The notes: generated by a model not told the origin, from the letters alone. A stretch of DNA of 41,097 nt from Paludibacteraceae bacterium (GCA_024401495.1 JAKSKW010000016.1:1-41097); one strand, 5' to 3'; shown: positions 17,624 through 27,571, counted from the stretch's first letter. Program-made: numbers and translations.

Positions 17624-18634
17624 ATGCCAATAAACAGAAATACTTTAATGCGTATGCGAGTAATAGACCATTGCCTGCAACGCAGACAACGTCAATGGAC
17701 ATTAGAAGATTTACGTGAAGCATGTGAGAAGGAACTGCTTGAAAAAGAAGGTATATGCGGCATAAGCATACGCACAATACAAAGGGACATAGAACTTATG
17801 CGAAGTGATAAACTTGGCTATAACGCCCCGATTGTGGTAAAAAATAAAAAGTATTATGCCTACGACGATGGAGACTATAGCATTACAAAACTACCATTGA
17901 GCGAGAAAGACCTGAATGAGCTTAGCAGTGCTATGGAAATCATAAAACATTATAGCGGGTTCACAAACATGGGAGGTCAGGAAGATATTCTTGCAAGAAT
18001 GCAGGATAGAATTGACTGTCAGACGGAGAATCATAAGGTGGTGTTCATAGAGACCAACGAAAAATTAAAGGGATTGAATTTTCTAAGTCAACTTTTTGAT
18101 CATATAAAGAAAAAAGAACCGATAAGAGTGGAATACCGATCATTCAAAGCAAAAAGAGAATCACGTATATATATTTCCCCATATGTATTAAAAGAATTCA
18201 ACAACAGATGGTTTGTCATTGGAATGTCACCAAAGAAAAATATGATGTATACTTTGGCCTTGGACCGAATCATGGAAATAAAAATTGACTCAAGCCATAA
18301 GTATTTGGAAAACAGATTCTTTGATCCAGAAACATATTTTTCAGAAATGATAGGTGTAACACGTGACATTGACTCAAAAAAAGAGACTATTATACTATGG
18401 GTATCGTCAAATCAGACGCCATATGTTGAGACAAAGCCGTTACATGAAAGTCAAATTGTATATAAAGAGCATGAAGACGGGAGTAAAGAGTTTAGATTAG
18501 AACTCATCGTCAACAATGAGTTTGAACGTAAGTTGCTTGGGTATGGATCACATATCAAAGTTATAAAGCCATTGTCTCTAAAACAAAGGATAGCAAACGA
18601 ACTGATATTGGCAGCAGAAAGGTATAAGGGATAA
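17624..18634 (+). CDS. WYL-domain transcriptional regulator with N-terminal helix-turn-helix
   Basis: From the ATG at 17624 the product has 336 residues. An upstream ATG at 17498 is in frame but would overlap rtcB and add a 42-residue extension unlike the family, and it would put the palindrome inside the gene. The first ~75 residues form a winged helix (RMRVIDHCLQRRQRQWTLEDLREAC, ISIRTIQRDIELMRSD). The WYL core is at about residues 160-240 (PIRVEYRSFKAKRESRIYISPYVLKEFNNRWFVIGM), followed by a WCX-type C-terminal region (FERKLLGYGSHIKVIKPLSLKQRI). WYL proteins sense nucleic-acid or nucleotide ligands. It probably controls rtcB and itself through the palindrome at 17564-17588; this is inferred from position. 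Confidence 0.9.
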   Translation: MPINRNTLMRMRVIDHCLQRRQRQWTLEDLREACEKELLEKEGICGISIRTIQRDIELMRSDKLGYNAPIVVKNKKYYAYDDGDYSITKLPLSEKDLNELSSAMEIIKHYSGFTNMGGQEDILARMQDRIDCQTENHKVVFIETNEKLKGLNFLSQLFDHIKKKEPIRVEYRSFKAKRESRIYISPYVLKEFNNRWFVIGMSPKKNMMYTLALDRIMEIKIDSSHKYLENRFFDPETYFSEMIGVTRDIDSKKETIILWVSSNQTPYVETKPLHESQIVYKEHEDGSKEFRLELIVNNEFERKLLGYGSHIKVIKPLSLKQRIANELILAAERYKG

Positions 18635-18658
18635 AGAAACGTCACAAACTAAACAAAA

Positions 18659-18688
18659 AAGAGTTGTCTGCTTTCGCAAACAACTCTT
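18659..18688. terminator. Bidirectional terminator between the WYL gene and rplQ
   Basis: AAGAGTTGT (18659-18667) pairs with ACAACTCTT (18680-18688), with an inner TGC/GCA pair and a TTTC loop. On the minus strand the stem is followed by a TTTTTT run, so it ends the ribosomal supercluster transcript. On the plus strand it is followed by ATTATTTT. Confidence 0.85.
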
Positions 18689-18713
18689 ATTATTTTGAGA
18701 AAATCTTTTCAGA

Positions 18714-19199
18714 TTATTCTGCAGTTGCTGGTGCTGTCTCAGCAGCTACCTCTACAGCCTCAGTTGCCTCAGCAGCCTTCTTGCTACGAGAACGACGAGT
18801 CTTAGTAGTCTTCTTAGCTGCGTCACCCTTAAGCATGTTTTCGTTGTAGTCAACAAGCTCGATGAAGCACATCTCAGCAGCGTCACCTAGACGGTAACCA
18901 GTCTTGATGATACGAGTGTAACCACCTGGACGGTTAGCAATCTTCTGAGCAACCTCCTGGAACATTTCCTTAACAACTTCCTTATCCTGTAGGTAACCAA
19001 ATACAACACGACGAGAAGAAGTAGAATCGTCCTTTGCCTTAGTCAAAAGAGGCTCAACATACTTTCTCAACTCTTTAGCCTTAGCTAGAGTAGTAGTGAT
19101 TCTCTTTGCTTTGATCAAAGAGCAAGCCATATTAGAAAGCAATGACTCTCTATGAGCTTTTTGTCTACCAAGGTGGTTGAATTTCTTATTATGTCTCAT
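18714..19199 (-). CDS. rplQ: 50S ribosomal protein L17 (bL17)
   Basis: The protein has 161 residues. The core begins [20 protein letters not shown], as in all L17 proteins, and continues to ELVDYN near residue 120. A Lys/Ala/Glu-rich tail of about 40 residues ([19 protein letters not shown]) follows; such tails are common in Bacteroidetes L17. It binds 23S rRNA near the peptide exit tunnel. It is the last gene of the alpha-operon part, 3 bases after rpoA, and is followed by a strong terminator. Confidence 0.98.
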   Translation of the reverse strand: MRHNKKFNHLGRQKAHRESLLSNMACSLIKAKRITTTLAKAKELRKYVEPLLTKAKDDSTSSRRVVFGYLQDKEVVKEMFQEVAQKIANRPGGYTRIIKTGYRLGDAAEMCFIELVDYNENMLKGDAAKKTTKTRRSRSKKAAEATEAVEVAAETAPATAE

Positions 19200-19202
19200 G
19201 AT

Positions 19203-20195
19203 TTATTCTTTATCTAATTTATACTTTGAAATATCCATTCCAAATGACAAGTTCAAGTTGTCGAGCAACTGATCAAGCTCAGTCAACGACTTCTTACCAA
19301 AGTTGCGGAACTTCAATAGATCTGTCTTGTTGAACACAACTAGTTCGCCAAGAGTCTCTACATCTGCAGCCTTCAAACAGTTCAAAGCACGTACAGACAA
19401 GTCCATATCGACCAACTTTGTCTTTAGGAGTTGGCGCATATGAAGAACCTCTTCATCGAATTCCTCATTATCGTTGTCAGAAGAAGAATCAAGAGTGATT
19501 CTCTCGTCTGAGAACAACATGAAGTGGTAAATCAAGATTCTTGCTGCCTCTCTCAAAGCATCTTTAGGATGGATAGATCCATCAGTTTGTATCTCAATAA
19601 TTAACTTCTCATAGTCAGTTTTTTGCTCAACTCTATAGTTCTCTACAGTGTACTTTACGTTTCTGATAGGAGTATAGATAGAGTCGATAGCAATCACACC
19701 AATCTCAGAGCCGCTAACCTTGTTTTCATCAGCAGGAACATAACCACGACCCTTACCAATCTTGATATCGATCTGGAAAGATGCCTTAGGATCGATGTGA
19801 CAGATTACGAAGTCTGGGTTCAAAACCTCAAAACCTGTAAGGTGCTTAGAAATGTCGCCGGCCTTGAATACCTCAGTTCCAGATACGTTAATTGAAATCT
19901 TCTCCTCCTCAAACTCATCCACTTTTTTCTTGAAGCGAACTTGCTTAAGATTAAGAATGATGTTAGTAACATCTTCAATTACTCCAGGGATTACGTCAAA
20001 CTCATGGTCAACACCTGCGATCTTGATTGAAGTGATTGCAAATCCTTCAAGAGAAGACAACAAGATACGACGTAGAGCATTACCTACTGTAATACCGTAA
20101 CCTGGCTCCAACGGACGGAACTCAAACTTTCCATGAAAGCTATCCGCCTCTAACATTATAACCTTATCCGGTCTCTGAAATGCGAGTATAGCCAT
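19203..20195 (-). CDS. rpoA: RNA polymerase alpha subunit
   Basis: The protein has 330 residues. The N-terminal assembly domain (about 1-230) includes [25 protein letters not shown], the dimerisation helix. An acidic linker ([13 protein letters not shown]) leads to the C-terminal domain, with [18 protein letters not shown] and [19 protein letters not shown], the helices that contact UP elements and activators. It nucleates assembly of core RNA polymerase. It lies between rpsD and rplQ with short gaps, the usual alpha-operon order. Confidence 0.98.
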   Translation of the reverse strand: MAILAFQRPDKVIMLEADSFHGKFEFRPLEPGYGITVGNALRRILLSSLEGFAITSIKIAGVDHEFDVIPGVIEDVTNIILNLKQVRFKKKVDEFEEEKISINVSGTEVFKAGDISKHLTGFEVLNPDFVICHIDPKASFQIDIKIGKGRGYVPADENKVSGSEIGVIAIDSIYTPIRNVKYTVENYRVEQKTDYEKLIIEIQTDGSIHPKDALREAARILIYHFMLFSDERITLDSSSDNDNEEFDEEVLHMRQLLKTKLVDMDLSVRALNCLKAADVETLGELVVFNKTDLLKFRNFGKKSLTELDQLLDNLNLSFGMDISKYKLDKE

Positions 20196-20205
20196 GCGTT
20201 AATTA

Positions 20206-20811
20206 TTATTTTGAATACAATTCGACGATCAACTGCTCCTTGATATTCTCAGGAATGTCTGCTCTCTCAGGAATGTGAAGGTACTTACCTGACATTGAAG
20301 AGTTATCCCACTCCAACCAAGCGTACTTAGCGTGGTTGAAACCAGACAATGAGTTCTCGATTACCTCAAGAGACTTAGACTTCTCGCGTACAGCGATAAC
20401 CTGACCTGGCTTAACTGAGTATGAAGGAATGTTAACAACCTGACCGTCTACAACAATGTGCTTGTGTGATACTAGCTGACGAGCAGCTGATCTTGTTGGG
20501 GCGATACCCAAACGGTACACAATGTTATCAAGTCTACACTCAAGAAGCTGTAGAAGGATCTCACCAGTAATACCCTTAGCTCTTGCAGCCTTATCAAATA
20601 GGTTGCGGAACTGGCGCTCCAAAACTCCGTAAGTGAATTTTGCTTTCTGCTTTTCGTTTAGCTGAACACCGTACTCAGAAGACTTCTTTCTTCTGTTAAC
20701 ACCGTGCTGTCCAGGAGGGTTTGTTCTCTTGCTCAATACCTTATCTGGACCGAAAATAGCTTCACCAAATCTTCTAGAAATCCTAGTTTTAGGACCTATA
20801 TATCTAGCCAT
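20206..20811 (-). CDS. rpsD: 30S ribosomal protein S4 (uS4)
   Basis: The protein has 201 residues. It starts [17 protein letters not shown], and the S4 RNA-binding domain is at about 90-155 ([34 protein letters not shown] as separate helices). The N-terminal zinc cysteines of some S4 proteins are absent, so this is the zinc-free form. It nucleates 30S assembly on the 5' domain of 16S rRNA and in many bacteria represses its own operon. The 105-base leader before it has two nested inverted repeats. Confidence 0.98.
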   Translation of the reverse strand: MARYIGPKTRISRRFGEAIFGPDKVLSKRTNPPGQHGVNRRKKSSEYGVQLNEKQKAKFTYGVLERQFRNLFDKAARAKGITGEILLQLLECRLDNIVYRLGIAPTRSAARQLVSHKHIVVDGQVVNIPSYSVKPGQVIAVREKSKSLEVIENSLSGFNHAKYAWLEWDNSSMSGKYLHIPERADIPENIKEQLIVELYSK

Positions 20812-20831
20812 TATTATTAAAAATTAGTACC

Positions 20832-20899
20832 CTAATCTCTTAATATCTAGCCGCGATTGCAGAGAGGATTTTTGCAATCATTCAAAACCAAAAGATTAG
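20832..20899 (-). promoter_or_regulatory. Structured leader before rpsD (candidate ribosomal-protein regulatory RNA)
   Basis: In the rpsK-rpsD gap an outer pair (CTAATCT 20832-20838 with AGATTAG 20893-20899) encloses an inner 7-bp stem (GATTGCA 20855-20861 with TGCAATC 20873-20879). The fold resembles an autoregulatory leader; S4 is a known self-repressor in other bacteria. No promoter motif is evident in the gap. Confidence 0.45.
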
Positions 20900-20916
20900 A
20901 ACAATTAGTAAAAAAA

Positions 20917-21306
20917 TTAAACTCTGCGCTTTTTAGGTGGTCGACAACCATTATGTGGTAGTGGTGTTACGTCAACGATTTCAGTAACCTCGATACCAGC
21001 TCCGTGTACAGTTCTAATAGCAGACTCTCTACCATTACCTGGACCCTTAACGTATGCCTTAACCTTTCTTAGACCAAGGTCAAATGCTACTTTAGCACAA
21101 TCCTGTGCTGCCATCTGGGCTGCGTAAGGAGTATTCTTCTTAGAACCTCTAAAACCCATCTTACCTGCTGAAGACCAAGAGATAACCTGACCCTCATTGT
21201 TTGTCAAAGTAACGATGATGTTGTTAAAAGAGCTATGAACATGCAACTGACCGTTAGCATCAACTTTTACTACCCTTTTTCTTGTTGCTACTGCTTTTTT
21301 TGCCAT
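20917..21306 (-). CDS. rpsK: 30S ribosomal protein S11 (uS11)
   Basis: The protein has 129 residues. It has the family features [26 protein letters not shown] (in part), [11 protein letters not shown] and the C-terminal [11 protein letters not shown]. It forms part of the 30S platform near the mRNA exit. It lies 36 bases after rpsM and 105 before rpsD. Confidence 0.98.
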   Translation of the reverse strand: MAKKAVATRKRVVKVDANGQLHVHSSFNNIIVTLTNNEGQVISWSSAGKMGFRGSKKNTPYAAQMAAQDCAKVAFDLGLRKVKAYVKGPGNGRESAIRTVHGAGIEVTEIVDVTPLPHNGCRPPKKRRV

Positions 21307-21342
21307 TGTATTTTAAAATTAGCTACTTAACTTAGCTTAAAA

Positions 21343-21723
21343 TTACTTAGTTGCTTTCTTCTTATTTGCAACTGTCTTCTTCTTACCCTTTCTAGTACGA
21401 GCGTTGTTCTTAGTGCTCTGACCACGCAAAGGCAAACCTAGACGATGGCGAATACCACGGTAACAGCCGATATCCATCAATCTCTTGATGTTCAACTGAA
21501 CCTCTGAACGCAAATCACCCTCTACCTTGTAGTTTGCACCAATAATCTCACGAATTTTTGCTGCCTGATCATCAGTCCAATCCTTAACTTTGATGTTTAC
21601 ATCAACACCAGCCTGGTTAAGAATCGAAGTAGCTAGACTACGACCGATTCCATAAATGTAAGTAAGACCAATCTCACCTCTTTTGTTCTGTGGAAGATCC
21701 ACACCGACAATTCTAACTGCCAT
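21343..21723 (-). CDS. rpsM: 30S ribosomal protein S13 (uS13)
   Basis: The protein has 126 residues and begins [23 protein letters not shown] (as separate motifs), with the helix-two-turn-helix and the basic tail [14 protein letters not shown] then [11 protein letters not shown] that reaches the tRNA in the P site. It sits in the 30S head and contacts the 50S subunit. The gap to rpmJ upstream is 33 bases. Confidence 0.98.
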   Translation of the reverse strand: MAVRIVGVDLPQNKRGEIGLTYIYGIGRSLATSILNQAGVDVNIKVKDWTDDQAAKIREIIGANYKVEGDLRSEVQLNIKRLMDIGCYRGIRHRLGLPLRGQSTKNNARTRKGKKKTVANKKKATK

Positions 21724-21756
21724 AAAATCTTATTTTTTTTGCAAAAATAAAAAAAA

Positions 21757-21873
21757 TCAACCCTGTCGCAACTTAAACTTAGGATTTTTTTTGTTAATTA
21801 CGTACAAACGACCCTTTCTACGCACAATTTTGCACTCTGGAGTACGTTTTTTTAGAGAAGCTTTAACTTTCAT
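21757..21873 (-). CDS. rpmJ: 50S ribosomal protein L36 (bL36), zinc-free type
   Basis: This is a 38-residue gene starting [14 protein letters not shown] and ending NPKFKLRQG. Zinc-binding L36 has three Cys and one His; here only the Cys of TPEC remains, the other ligand positions being Thr, Asn and Phe, so zinc is not bound. This zinc-free form is common in Bacteroidetes. It lies between infA (8 bases) and rpsM, as usual. Confidence 0.96.
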   Translation of the reverse strand: MKVKASLKKRTPECKIVRRKGRLYVINKKNPKFKLRQG

Positions 21874-21881
21874 TTGTTTTT

Positions 21882-22100
21882 TTATTTATATCTGAATGCT
21901 ATTCTTCCTTTCGACAAATCGTAAGGAGAAATTTCTACTCTGACCTTATCTCCTGGCAAGATTTTGATGTAATGCATTCTCATCTTTCCAGAGATGTGGG
22001 CTGTCAACTGGTGACCATTCTCAAGCTCTACCTTAAACATTGCGTTTGATAAAGCTTCAAGAATTACACCGTCTTGTTCGATAGCTGCCTGCTTTGCCAT
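21882..22100 (-). CDS. infA: Translation initiation factor IF-1
   Basis: The protein has 72 residues and a single OB fold: [48 protein letters not shown] and [18 protein letters not shown]. It binds the 30S A site and helps IF-2 and IF-3 at initiation. It directly follows secY with an 11-base gap; the map gene often found between them in Bacteroidales is absent. Confidence 0.98.
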   Translation of the reverse strand: MAKQAAIEQDGVILEALSNAMFKVELENGHQLTAHISGKMRMHYIKILPGDKVRVEISPYDLSKGRIAFRYK

Positions 22101-22111
22101 AAACCTAAAAT

Positions 22112-23488
22112 TTATTCAGCATTATCAGTAGACATCATACCGCTTCTTCCTCTGATTGGACCGTTTTCCATTAGTCCATCGTAGTGGTTCATCAACAAAT
22201 GACCCTCTATCTGCTGTAGAGTATCAAGAACTACACCCACCATGATAAGCAATGATGTTCCTCCAAAGAATTGAGCAAACTGACGATTTACATCAACCAA
22301 GTTTGAAACAATTGCAGGCATAACAGCGATCAATGCCAAGAAAATAGCTCCAGGAAGAGTGATCTTTGACATAACATCATCGATATACTCTGCTGTGTCT
22401 GTTCCTTGTTTTACTTTAGGAATAAATCCATCATTTCTCTTCAAATCCTCTGCCATTTGATTTGGCTGAATAGTGATCGCTGTGTAGAAATACGTAAACA
22501 CGATGATCAAAAATGCAAATACAAGATTGTATTGCCAGCCATTCAAATTCATGAAGTTTTCTACAGCCTGTCGTACCTCGTCACCTCCAAACAATGGAGC
22601 AACTGATGCTGGAATAAACATAATTGCCTGAGCAAAGATGATTGGCATAACTCCAGCAGCATTTACCTTCAAAGGAATATACTGTCTTGCTCCACCGAAT
22701 CTGTTTGCTGCAGATCCAGACTTTGTAGCCATTGCGACTGTCTGCTTAGCATACTGTACAGGAATACGACGTACCGCCTGAACCAATGCAATAGAAGCCA
22801 TAATAACAACAAACAAGAACACGAACTCCAACAAAAGAATAATGAATCCTCCTGATGTGCCAGAAATAGCTGAAACAAGCTCCTTAGCAATAGCATCTGG
22901 GAATCGAGCCAAGATACCGATCAAGATGATAATGGATATACCATTACCAATTCCTTTGTCAGTGATTCTCTCTCCCAACCACATCGTGAACATACTACAA
23001 GCACACATAATCACCACAGAAGAACACTTAAAGAACCAATCTTCAGGTATAACACCGGGTGTATTGTGAAAAGTAAGCGAAAGGTTGGCGATATAAGCAG
23101 GACCCTGAATCAACAATATGAGAACAGTCAAATATCTCGTCAACTGTGTGATCTTCTTACGTCCGCTCTCACCATCCTTCTGAATTTTTTGGAAGTAAGG
23201 CAATGCGATTGTAAGCAACTGCACCACAATAGACGCCGAGATATATGGCATGATTCCAAGTGCAAAAATCGAAGCATTAGAGAAAGCACCTCCAGAGAAC
23301 ATATTTAGCAAAGACATCAAACCTTCGCTTGTCTGGTTCTCTAAAGGTTTAAGTCCTTCCGGATTTACACCCGGAAGAACTATAAATGATCCAAAACGAT
23401 ATACAAGAATCAAGAGAAATGTGAAAAGAATCTTATTTCTCAAATCCTCGATTTTCCAAATGTTTTTTATCGTTTGAATTGCCTTCAT
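22112..23488 (-). CDS. secY: Protein translocase subunit SecY
   Basis: The protein has 458 residues and ten predicted membrane helices, beginning with the amphipathic [20 protein letters not shown]. Typical segments are [29 protein letters not shown] in TM2, [14 protein letters not shown], and [15 protein letters not shown] in TM7. It forms the SecYEG channel that exports the signal-peptide proteins in this window. Its ATG overlaps the stop of rplO by one base, suggesting translational coupling. Confidence 0.98.
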   Translation of the reverse strand: MKAIQTIKNIWKIEDLRNKILFTFLLILVYRFGSFIVLPGVNPEGLKPLENQTSEGLMSLLNMFSGGAFSNASIFALGIMPYISASIVVQLLTIALPYFQKIQKDGESGRKKITQLTRYLTVLILLIQGPAYIANLSLTFHNTPGVIPEDWFFKCSSVVIMCACSMFTMWLGERITDKGIGNGISIIILIGILARFPDAIAKELVSAISGTSGGFIILLLEFVFLFVVIMASIALVQAVRRIPVQYAKQTVAMATKSGSAANRFGGARQYIPLKVNAAGVMPIIFAQAIMFIPASVAPLFGGDEVRQAVENFMNLNGWQYNLVFAFLIIVFTYFYTAITIQPNQMAEDLKRNDGFIPKVKQGTDTAEYIDDVMSKITLPGAIFLALIAVMPAIVSNLVDVNRQFAQFFGGTSLLIMVGVVLDTLQQIEGHLLMNHYDGLMENGPIRGRSGMMSTDNAE

Positions 23489-23940
23489 TACTTCTTAATT
23501 TCAACACTACCACCAGCAGCCTCAATAGCAGCGATTGCACTCTTAGAGAATGCAGCAGCCTCTACCTTAACCTTAGCAGTAAGTGTTCCATTACCCAAAA
23601 CCTTAACGTTGTCAGACTTACCTACCTTACCTGCGTTCAATAGAGCCTCCTTGTTAACAACATCAATCTTTGCTGCATCACACAACTCCTGAATATCAGA
23701 CAAGTTGATTGCCTTGTAGATATTAGGATTGCATACATGCATTTCGCCATACTTAGGAAGACGTCTCTGCAAAGGCATCTGACCACCCTCGAAACCAATT
23801 TTCTTTGAATAACCAGAGCGAGACTTAGCTCCCTTATGACCTCTTGTAGAAGTTCCACCAAGACCAGAACCTGGACCACGTCCAATTCTCTTGCGTGTCT
23901 TAACAGAACCTGCAGCAGGTTTTAAATTACTTAGATCCAT
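23488..23940 (-). CDS. rplO: 50S ribosomal protein L15 (uL15)
   Basis: From the ATG at 23940 the product has 150 residues; a TTG three codons upstream is in frame but less likely. It begins MDLSNLKPAAGS and has the Gly/Arg-rich segment GRGPGSGLGGTSTRGHKG that winds through 23S rRNA, then FEGGQMPLQRRLPK. It is a late-assembly 50S protein. The stop overlaps secY by one base. Confidence 0.97.
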   Translation of the reverse strand: MDLSNLKPAAGSVKTRKRIGRGPGSGLGGTSTRGHKGAKSRSGYSKKIGFEGGQMPLQRRLPKYGEMHVCNPNIYKAINLSDIQELCDAAKIDVVNKEALLNAGKVGKSDNVKVLGNGTLTAKVKVEAAAFSKSAIAAIEAAGGSVEIKK

Positions 23941-23953
23941 TACACTCAATTTT

Positions 23954-24130
23954 TTAATCTACAACAACTACTAATTGTTTAACGGCCTCGATCATTCCTC
24001 TAATGGAAGCATTATCCTCATGCTCAACAACTGCATTAAGTTTCTTGAGACCTAGTGCTGCCAAAGTAGCCTTCTGCACCTTTGGACAACCAATCTTACT
24101 TCTAACTTGCTTAATTTTAATTGTAGCCAT
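23954..24130 (-). CDS. rpmD: 50S ribosomal protein L30 (uL30)
   Basis: This is a 58-residue gene, MATIKIKQVRSKIGCPK at the start and EAVKQLVVVVD at the end, with the family core QKATLAALGLKKLN. It lies between rpsE (5-base gap) and rplO, the standard spc order. It is a small 50S protein next to 5S rRNA and domain II. Confidence 0.97.
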   Translation of the reverse strand: MATIKIKQVRSKIGCPKVQKATLAALGLKKLNAVVEHEDNASIRGMIEAVKQLVVVVD

Positions 24131-24135
24131 AAGAA

Positions 24136-24654
24136 TTAACCTTTAAATACCTTTTCCATTGATACACCTCTGTTCTGAGCCACAGTGAATGGATCTCTCA
24201 ACTCAGAAAGAGCCTTGATAGTAGCCTTTACTAGGTTGTGTGGATTTGATGAACCCTTTGACTTAGCCAAGACGTCTGTAATACCTACGCTCTCCAATAC
24301 GGCACGCATGGCACCACCAGCCTTAACTCCAGTACCGTGAGATGCTGGTCTCAAAAGAACCTCTGCACCACCGAACTTAGCTGTCTGCTCGTGAGGAATA
24401 GATCCCTTCAATACAGGAACCTTTACAATATTCTTCTTTGCAGCCTCTACGCCCTTTGCGATAGCAGCAGTAACTTCACTTGCCTTTCCAAGACCGTATC
24501 CTACTACACCCGACTCGTTACCTACAACGACGATTGCAGCAAAGCTGAATGCACGACCTCCCTTGGTAACCTTAGTTACACGGTTTATAGCTACGAGTCT
24601 ATCCTTCAACTCTACATCAGAGCTTACAGGCTTAACATTTTTCGTTTCTACCAT
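24136..24654 (-). CDS. rpsE: 30S ribosomal protein S5 (uS5)
   Basis: The protein has 172 residues. The double-stranded-RNA-binding-like N-terminal domain has [19 protein letters not shown] in part and [17 protein letters not shown]; the C-terminal domain has [20 protein letters not shown] and [19 protein letters not shown] in part. It supports mRNA unwinding at the entry site and decoding accuracy. Confidence 0.98.
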   Translation of the reverse strand: MVETKNVKPVSSDVELKDRLVAINRVTKVTKGGRAFSFAAIVVVGNESGVVGYGLGKASEVTAAIAKGVEAAKKNIVKVPVLKGSIPHEQTAKFGGAEVLLRPASHGTGVKAGGAMRAVLESVGITDVLAKSKGSSNPHNLVKATIKALSELRDPFTVAQNRGVSMEKVFKG

Positions 24655-24659
24655 GTTTA

Positions 24660-25004
24660 TTAAAATTTAAGACCACCATTACGAGCTGCATCTGCCAACT
24701 CCTTGATACGTCCGTGATACAAATAACCGTTTCTATCAAATACCACTTCCGAAATACCGGCTTCGATAGCTTTCTTTGCAATAGCCTCGCCAACCTTAGC
24801 AGCCTGCTCCTTCTTAGCAACCTTCTCAGTCATCTTCAATGAAGATGCTGATGCTAGAGTTGTACCTGTCTCGTCGTTGATTACCTGAACATAAATCTGC
24901 TTATTGCTTCTAAAGACAGTCATACGCGGCTTTGAAGATGTACCAGATACCTTTGATCTGATGCTCTTCTTTATCTTAATTCTTCTTAGAGTTTTTTCCG
25001 TCAT
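24660..25004 (-). CDS. rplR: 50S ribosomal protein L18 (uL18)
   Basis: The protein has 114 residues, with [20 protein letters not shown]-like [18 protein letters not shown] and the C-terminal [19 protein letters not shown]. It binds 5S rRNA together with L5 and L25. It lies 5 bases before rpsE and 18 after rplF. Confidence 0.98.
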   Translation of the reverse strand: MTEKTLRRIKIKKSIRSKVSGTSSKPRMTVFRSNKQIYVQVINDETGTTLASASSLKMTEKVAKKEQAAKVGEAIAKKAIEAGISEVVFDRNGYLYHGRIKELADAARNGGLKF

Positions 25005-25022
25005 AACAACATGAATTTATAA

Positions 25023-25577
25023 TTACTTAGCACCAGCAGACTTACCAGCCTTTCTTCTGATTTGCTCACCAACAAACTTGATACCCTTACCCTTGTAAGG
25101 CTCTGGCTTACGGAATGAACGAATCTTTGCACAAACCTGACCTAGCAACTGCTTGTCGCAACTCTCCAAAATAACAAGTGGATTCTGGTTCTTCTCACTC
25201 TTAGTCTCAATCTTGATCTCAGCTGGCAACTGCAAGAAAATTGCATGTGTAAAACCTAGTGAGAACTCGATTGTCTGACCCTGGTTAGAAACACGGTAAC
25301 CGACACCGACCAACTCCAACTCCTTCTTGTAACCCTGAGAAACACCAACTACCATGTTGTTAACCAACGCACGGTATAGACCATGCTTTGAACGGAACTC
25401 AGCATCCTCTGAATTTCTTGCGAAAGTAATTGTTCCATCCTCTACCTTCATCTCGATAGATGGATCTACATACTGTGACAACTCACCTTTAGGACCCTTA
25501 ACTGTGACTACGTTATCCTTAACTGAGACAGTAACGCCTGAAGGTATGCTGATAGGCAACTTTCCTATTCTTGACAT
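25023..25577 (-). CDS. rplF: 50S ribosomal protein L6 (uL6)
   Basis: The protein has 184 residues and two tandem L6 domains, starting MSRIGKLPISIPSGV, with VTVKGPKGEL and the C-terminal signature PEPYKGKGIKFVGE followed by RRKAGKSAG. It lies near the factor-binding site of the 50S subunit. An AGGAGG at 25585-25590, 7 bases before the ATG, is a full Shine-Dalgarno sequence, unusual in this phylum. Confidence 0.98.
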   Translation of the reverse strand: MSRIGKLPISIPSGVTVSVKDNVVTVKGPKGELSQYVDPSIEMKVEDGTITFARNSEDAEFRSKHGLYRALVNNMVVGVSQGYKKELELVGVGYRVSNQGQTIEFSLGFTHAIFLQLPAEIKIETKSEKNQNPLVILESCDKQLLGQVCAKIRSFRKPEPYKGKGIKFVGEQIRRKAGKSAGAK

Positions 25578-25592
25578 CTTCTTTCCTCCTAA

Positions 25593-25988
25593 TTAATAAA
25601 CGTAACACAATACCTCACCACCTACCTTAAGGTCGCGAGCCTCCTTATCTGTCATAACACCTTTCGATGTAGATACAATCGCAATACCTAGTCCATTAAG
25701 AACCTTTGGCATGTCCTTGTAACCAACATACCTACGCAAACCTGGAGTAGAAACTCTCTTCAAGTTCTTGATAGCGTTAACCTTGTTAACTGCGTCGTAC
25801 TTCAACGCAATCTTAATTGTTCTGTTAACACCTTCCTCTACAAACTTGTAGTTCAAGATGTAACCCTTGTCCATCAAGATCTTAGTGATCTCTTTCTTAA
25901 GATTAGAAGACGGAACTTCCAAAACGCGATGCTTTGCATTGATAGCATTGCGAAGTCTCGTTAGATAATCTGCTATTGGATCAGTCAT
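25593..25988 (-). CDS. rpsH: 30S ribosomal protein S8 (uS8)
   Basis: The protein has 131 residues, beginning MTDPIADYLTRLRNAI and ending with the STSKGVMTDKEARDLKVGGE signature. It binds the central domain of 16S rRNA and, in E. coli, represses the spc operon at the L5 site. Order rpsN-rpsH-rplF is conserved. Confidence 0.98.
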   Translation of the reverse strand: MTDPIADYLTRLRNAINAKHRVLEVPSSNLKKEITKILMDKGYILNYKFVEEGVNRTIKIALKYDAVNKVNAIKNLKRVSTPGLRRYVGYKDMPKVLNGLGIAIVSTSKGVMTDKEARDLKVGGEVLCYVY

Positions 25989-26047
25989 AATAAAATTAAA
26001 TTAATCAAGACAAATGCCTGACAATATTTAAACTTAAAAATTAATAA

Positions 26048-26317
26048 TTACCAACTTGCTTTCTTTACACCTGGAATCAAACCAGCAGATGCCATCTCTC
26101 TGAACTGAATTCTTGAGATTCCAAACTGACGCATGTAACCCTTAGGTCTACCTGTCAACTTGCATCTGTTGTGCAATCTTACTGGCGAAGCGTTCTTTGG
26201 AAGGTTCTGTAACTCATCGTATTTTCCTTCCTTCAACAACTGAGCACGTTTCTCAGCATACTTCGCACAAAGGCGAGCACGCTTTACCTCGCGTGCTTTC
26301 ATTGATTCTTTTGCCAT
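26048..26317 (-). CDS. rpsN: 30S ribosomal protein S14 (uS14), zinc-free long form
   Basis: The protein has 89 residues, with [16 protein letters not shown] at the start and [16 protein letters not shown] then [18 protein letters not shown] at the end. It lacks the paired CxxC zinc motifs of the short form. It assembles late in the 30S head. It lies 5 bases after rplE and 59 before rpsH. Confidence 0.98.
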   Translation of the reverse strand: MAKESMKAREVKRARLCAKYAEKRAQLLKEGKYDELQNLPKNASPVRLHNRCKLTGRPKGYMRQFGISRIQFREMASAGLIPGVKKASW

Positions 26318-26322
26318 TCTAA

Positions 26323-26865
26323 TTACTTTTTAAATGGTAAACCAAATTCCTTTAACAAGGCAAGACCCTCTTCGTCTGTCTTTGCTGTTGTTACGAAAGT
26401 GATATTCATACCCATAAGCTTCGAAATCGAATCGATGTTGATCTCAGGGAAGATGATCTGCTCTGTAACACCAAGAGTGTAGTTTCCTCTACCATCCATC
26501 TTAGAGTTGATACCGTTGAAGTCACGGATACGAGGAAGAACAACCTTGATAAGACGCTCCAAGAACTCGTACATTCTCTCTCTTCTTAGAGTGACACGAC
26601 ATCCGATTGGCATCTTCTTTCTTACCTTAAAGTTTGCGATATCCTTCTTAGAAAGTGTTGGAACAGCCTTCTGACCTGCGATTGCAGTCAACTCGTTGAT
26701 TGCGATCTCAATCACCTTCTTATCAGCAACTGCATCTCCTAGACCCTGATTGATAACGATCTTCTCAAGAACTGGAACCTGCATTACTGTAGAGTAACCA
26801 AACTTCTCCTTCAAAGCAGGGACAATACGCTGCTTGTAATCTTGCTTTAAACTAGCTGTATTCAT
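26323..26865 (-). CDS. rplE: 50S ribosomal protein L5 (uL5)
   Basis: The protein has 180 residues, including [18 protein letters not shown], the [10 protein letters not shown] helix, [19 protein letters not shown] and EQIIFPEI. It binds 5S rRNA and contacts P-site tRNA and S13. The ATG overlaps the rplX stop by 4 bases. An AGGGGAGG at 26873-26880, inside the end of rplX, is a strong Shine-Dalgarno sequence. Confidence 0.98.
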   Translation of the reverse strand: MNTASLKQDYKQRIVPALKEKFGYSTVMQVPVLEKIVINQGLGDAVADKKVIEIAINELTAIAGQKAVPTLSKKDIANFKVRKKMPIGCRVTLRRERMYEFLERLIKVVLPRIRDFNGINSKMDGRGNYTLGVTEQIIFPEINIDSISKLMGMNITFVTTAKTDEEGLALLKEFGLPFKK

Positions 26866-27188
26866 TTAATAACCTCCCCTGACTTTTTAGCGACACGAAC
26901 CTTCTTGCCATCAACCACCTTGATACCAATACGAGTTGGCTTTGGCTGGTCTCCTGACTTAGGATCTACCAAATTCAAATTAGAAACATGGATTGGAGCT
27001 TCCATCTTAACGATACCACCCTGAGGATTCTGTGCACTTGGCTTAACATTCTTTGAAACAATGTTAATACCCTCAACGATAGCACGGTTTGCAGCTACCA
27101 ATACAGAAAGAACCTTTCCTGTTTTACCTTTGTCCTTACCTGCAAGAACGTAAACTAAGTCGCCCTTCTTAATATGTAACTTACTCAT
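26862..27188 (-). CDS. rplX: 50S ribosomal protein L24 (uL24)
   Basis: The protein has 108 residues, with a KOW motif near the start ([20 protein letters not shown]) and the basic [18 protein letters not shown]. It is an early 50S assembly initiator near the tunnel exit. It follows rplN by 15 bases and overlaps rplE. Confidence 0.98.
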   Translation of the reverse strand: MSKLHIKKGDLVYVLAGKDKGKTGKVLSVLVAANRAIVEGINIVSKNVKPSAQNPQGGIVKMEAPIHVSNLNLVDPKSGDQPKPTRIGIKVVDGKKVRVAKKSGEVIK

Positions 27189-27203
27189 TACCTTACTTTT
27201 TAA

Positions 27204-27569
27204 TTATAGAACTTCAGGAGCCAATGACACAATCTTCATATTAGAAGCACGCAACTCTCTTGCAACTGGACCGAAAATACGGCTTGCTCTCATTTCACCA
27301 GCACCATTCAACAATACACATGCATTGTCATCGAATCTGATGTATGAGCCATCTGCTCTACGAACCTCCTTCTTTGTGCGAACAACGATAGCCTTTGAAA
27401 CGGCACCCTTCTTCATATCACTTGAAGGAATTACGCTCTTCACTGTAACTACAATGATATCGCCTACAGTAGCATATCTTTTCTTTGTGCCACCCAATAC
27501 GCGAATACACAATGCCTCTTTACCACCGCTATTATCAGCAATAGTTAATCTTGATTCTTGCTGTATCAT
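27204..27569 (-). CDS. rplN: 50S ribosomal protein L14 (uL14)
   Basis: The protein has 121 residues, with [20 protein letters not shown] at the start, [20 protein letters not shown] and [21 protein letters not shown] (as separate motifs). It forms part of the intersubunit surface and is the binding site of RsfS. The gap to rpsQ is 2 bases. Confidence 0.98.
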   Translation of the reverse strand: MIQQESRLTIADNSGGKEALCIRVLGGTKKRYATVGDIIVVTVKSVIPSSDMKKGAVSKAIVVRTKKEVRRADGSYIRFDDNACVLLNGAGEMRASRIFGPVARELRASNMKIVSLAPEVL

Positions 27570-27571
27570 AA

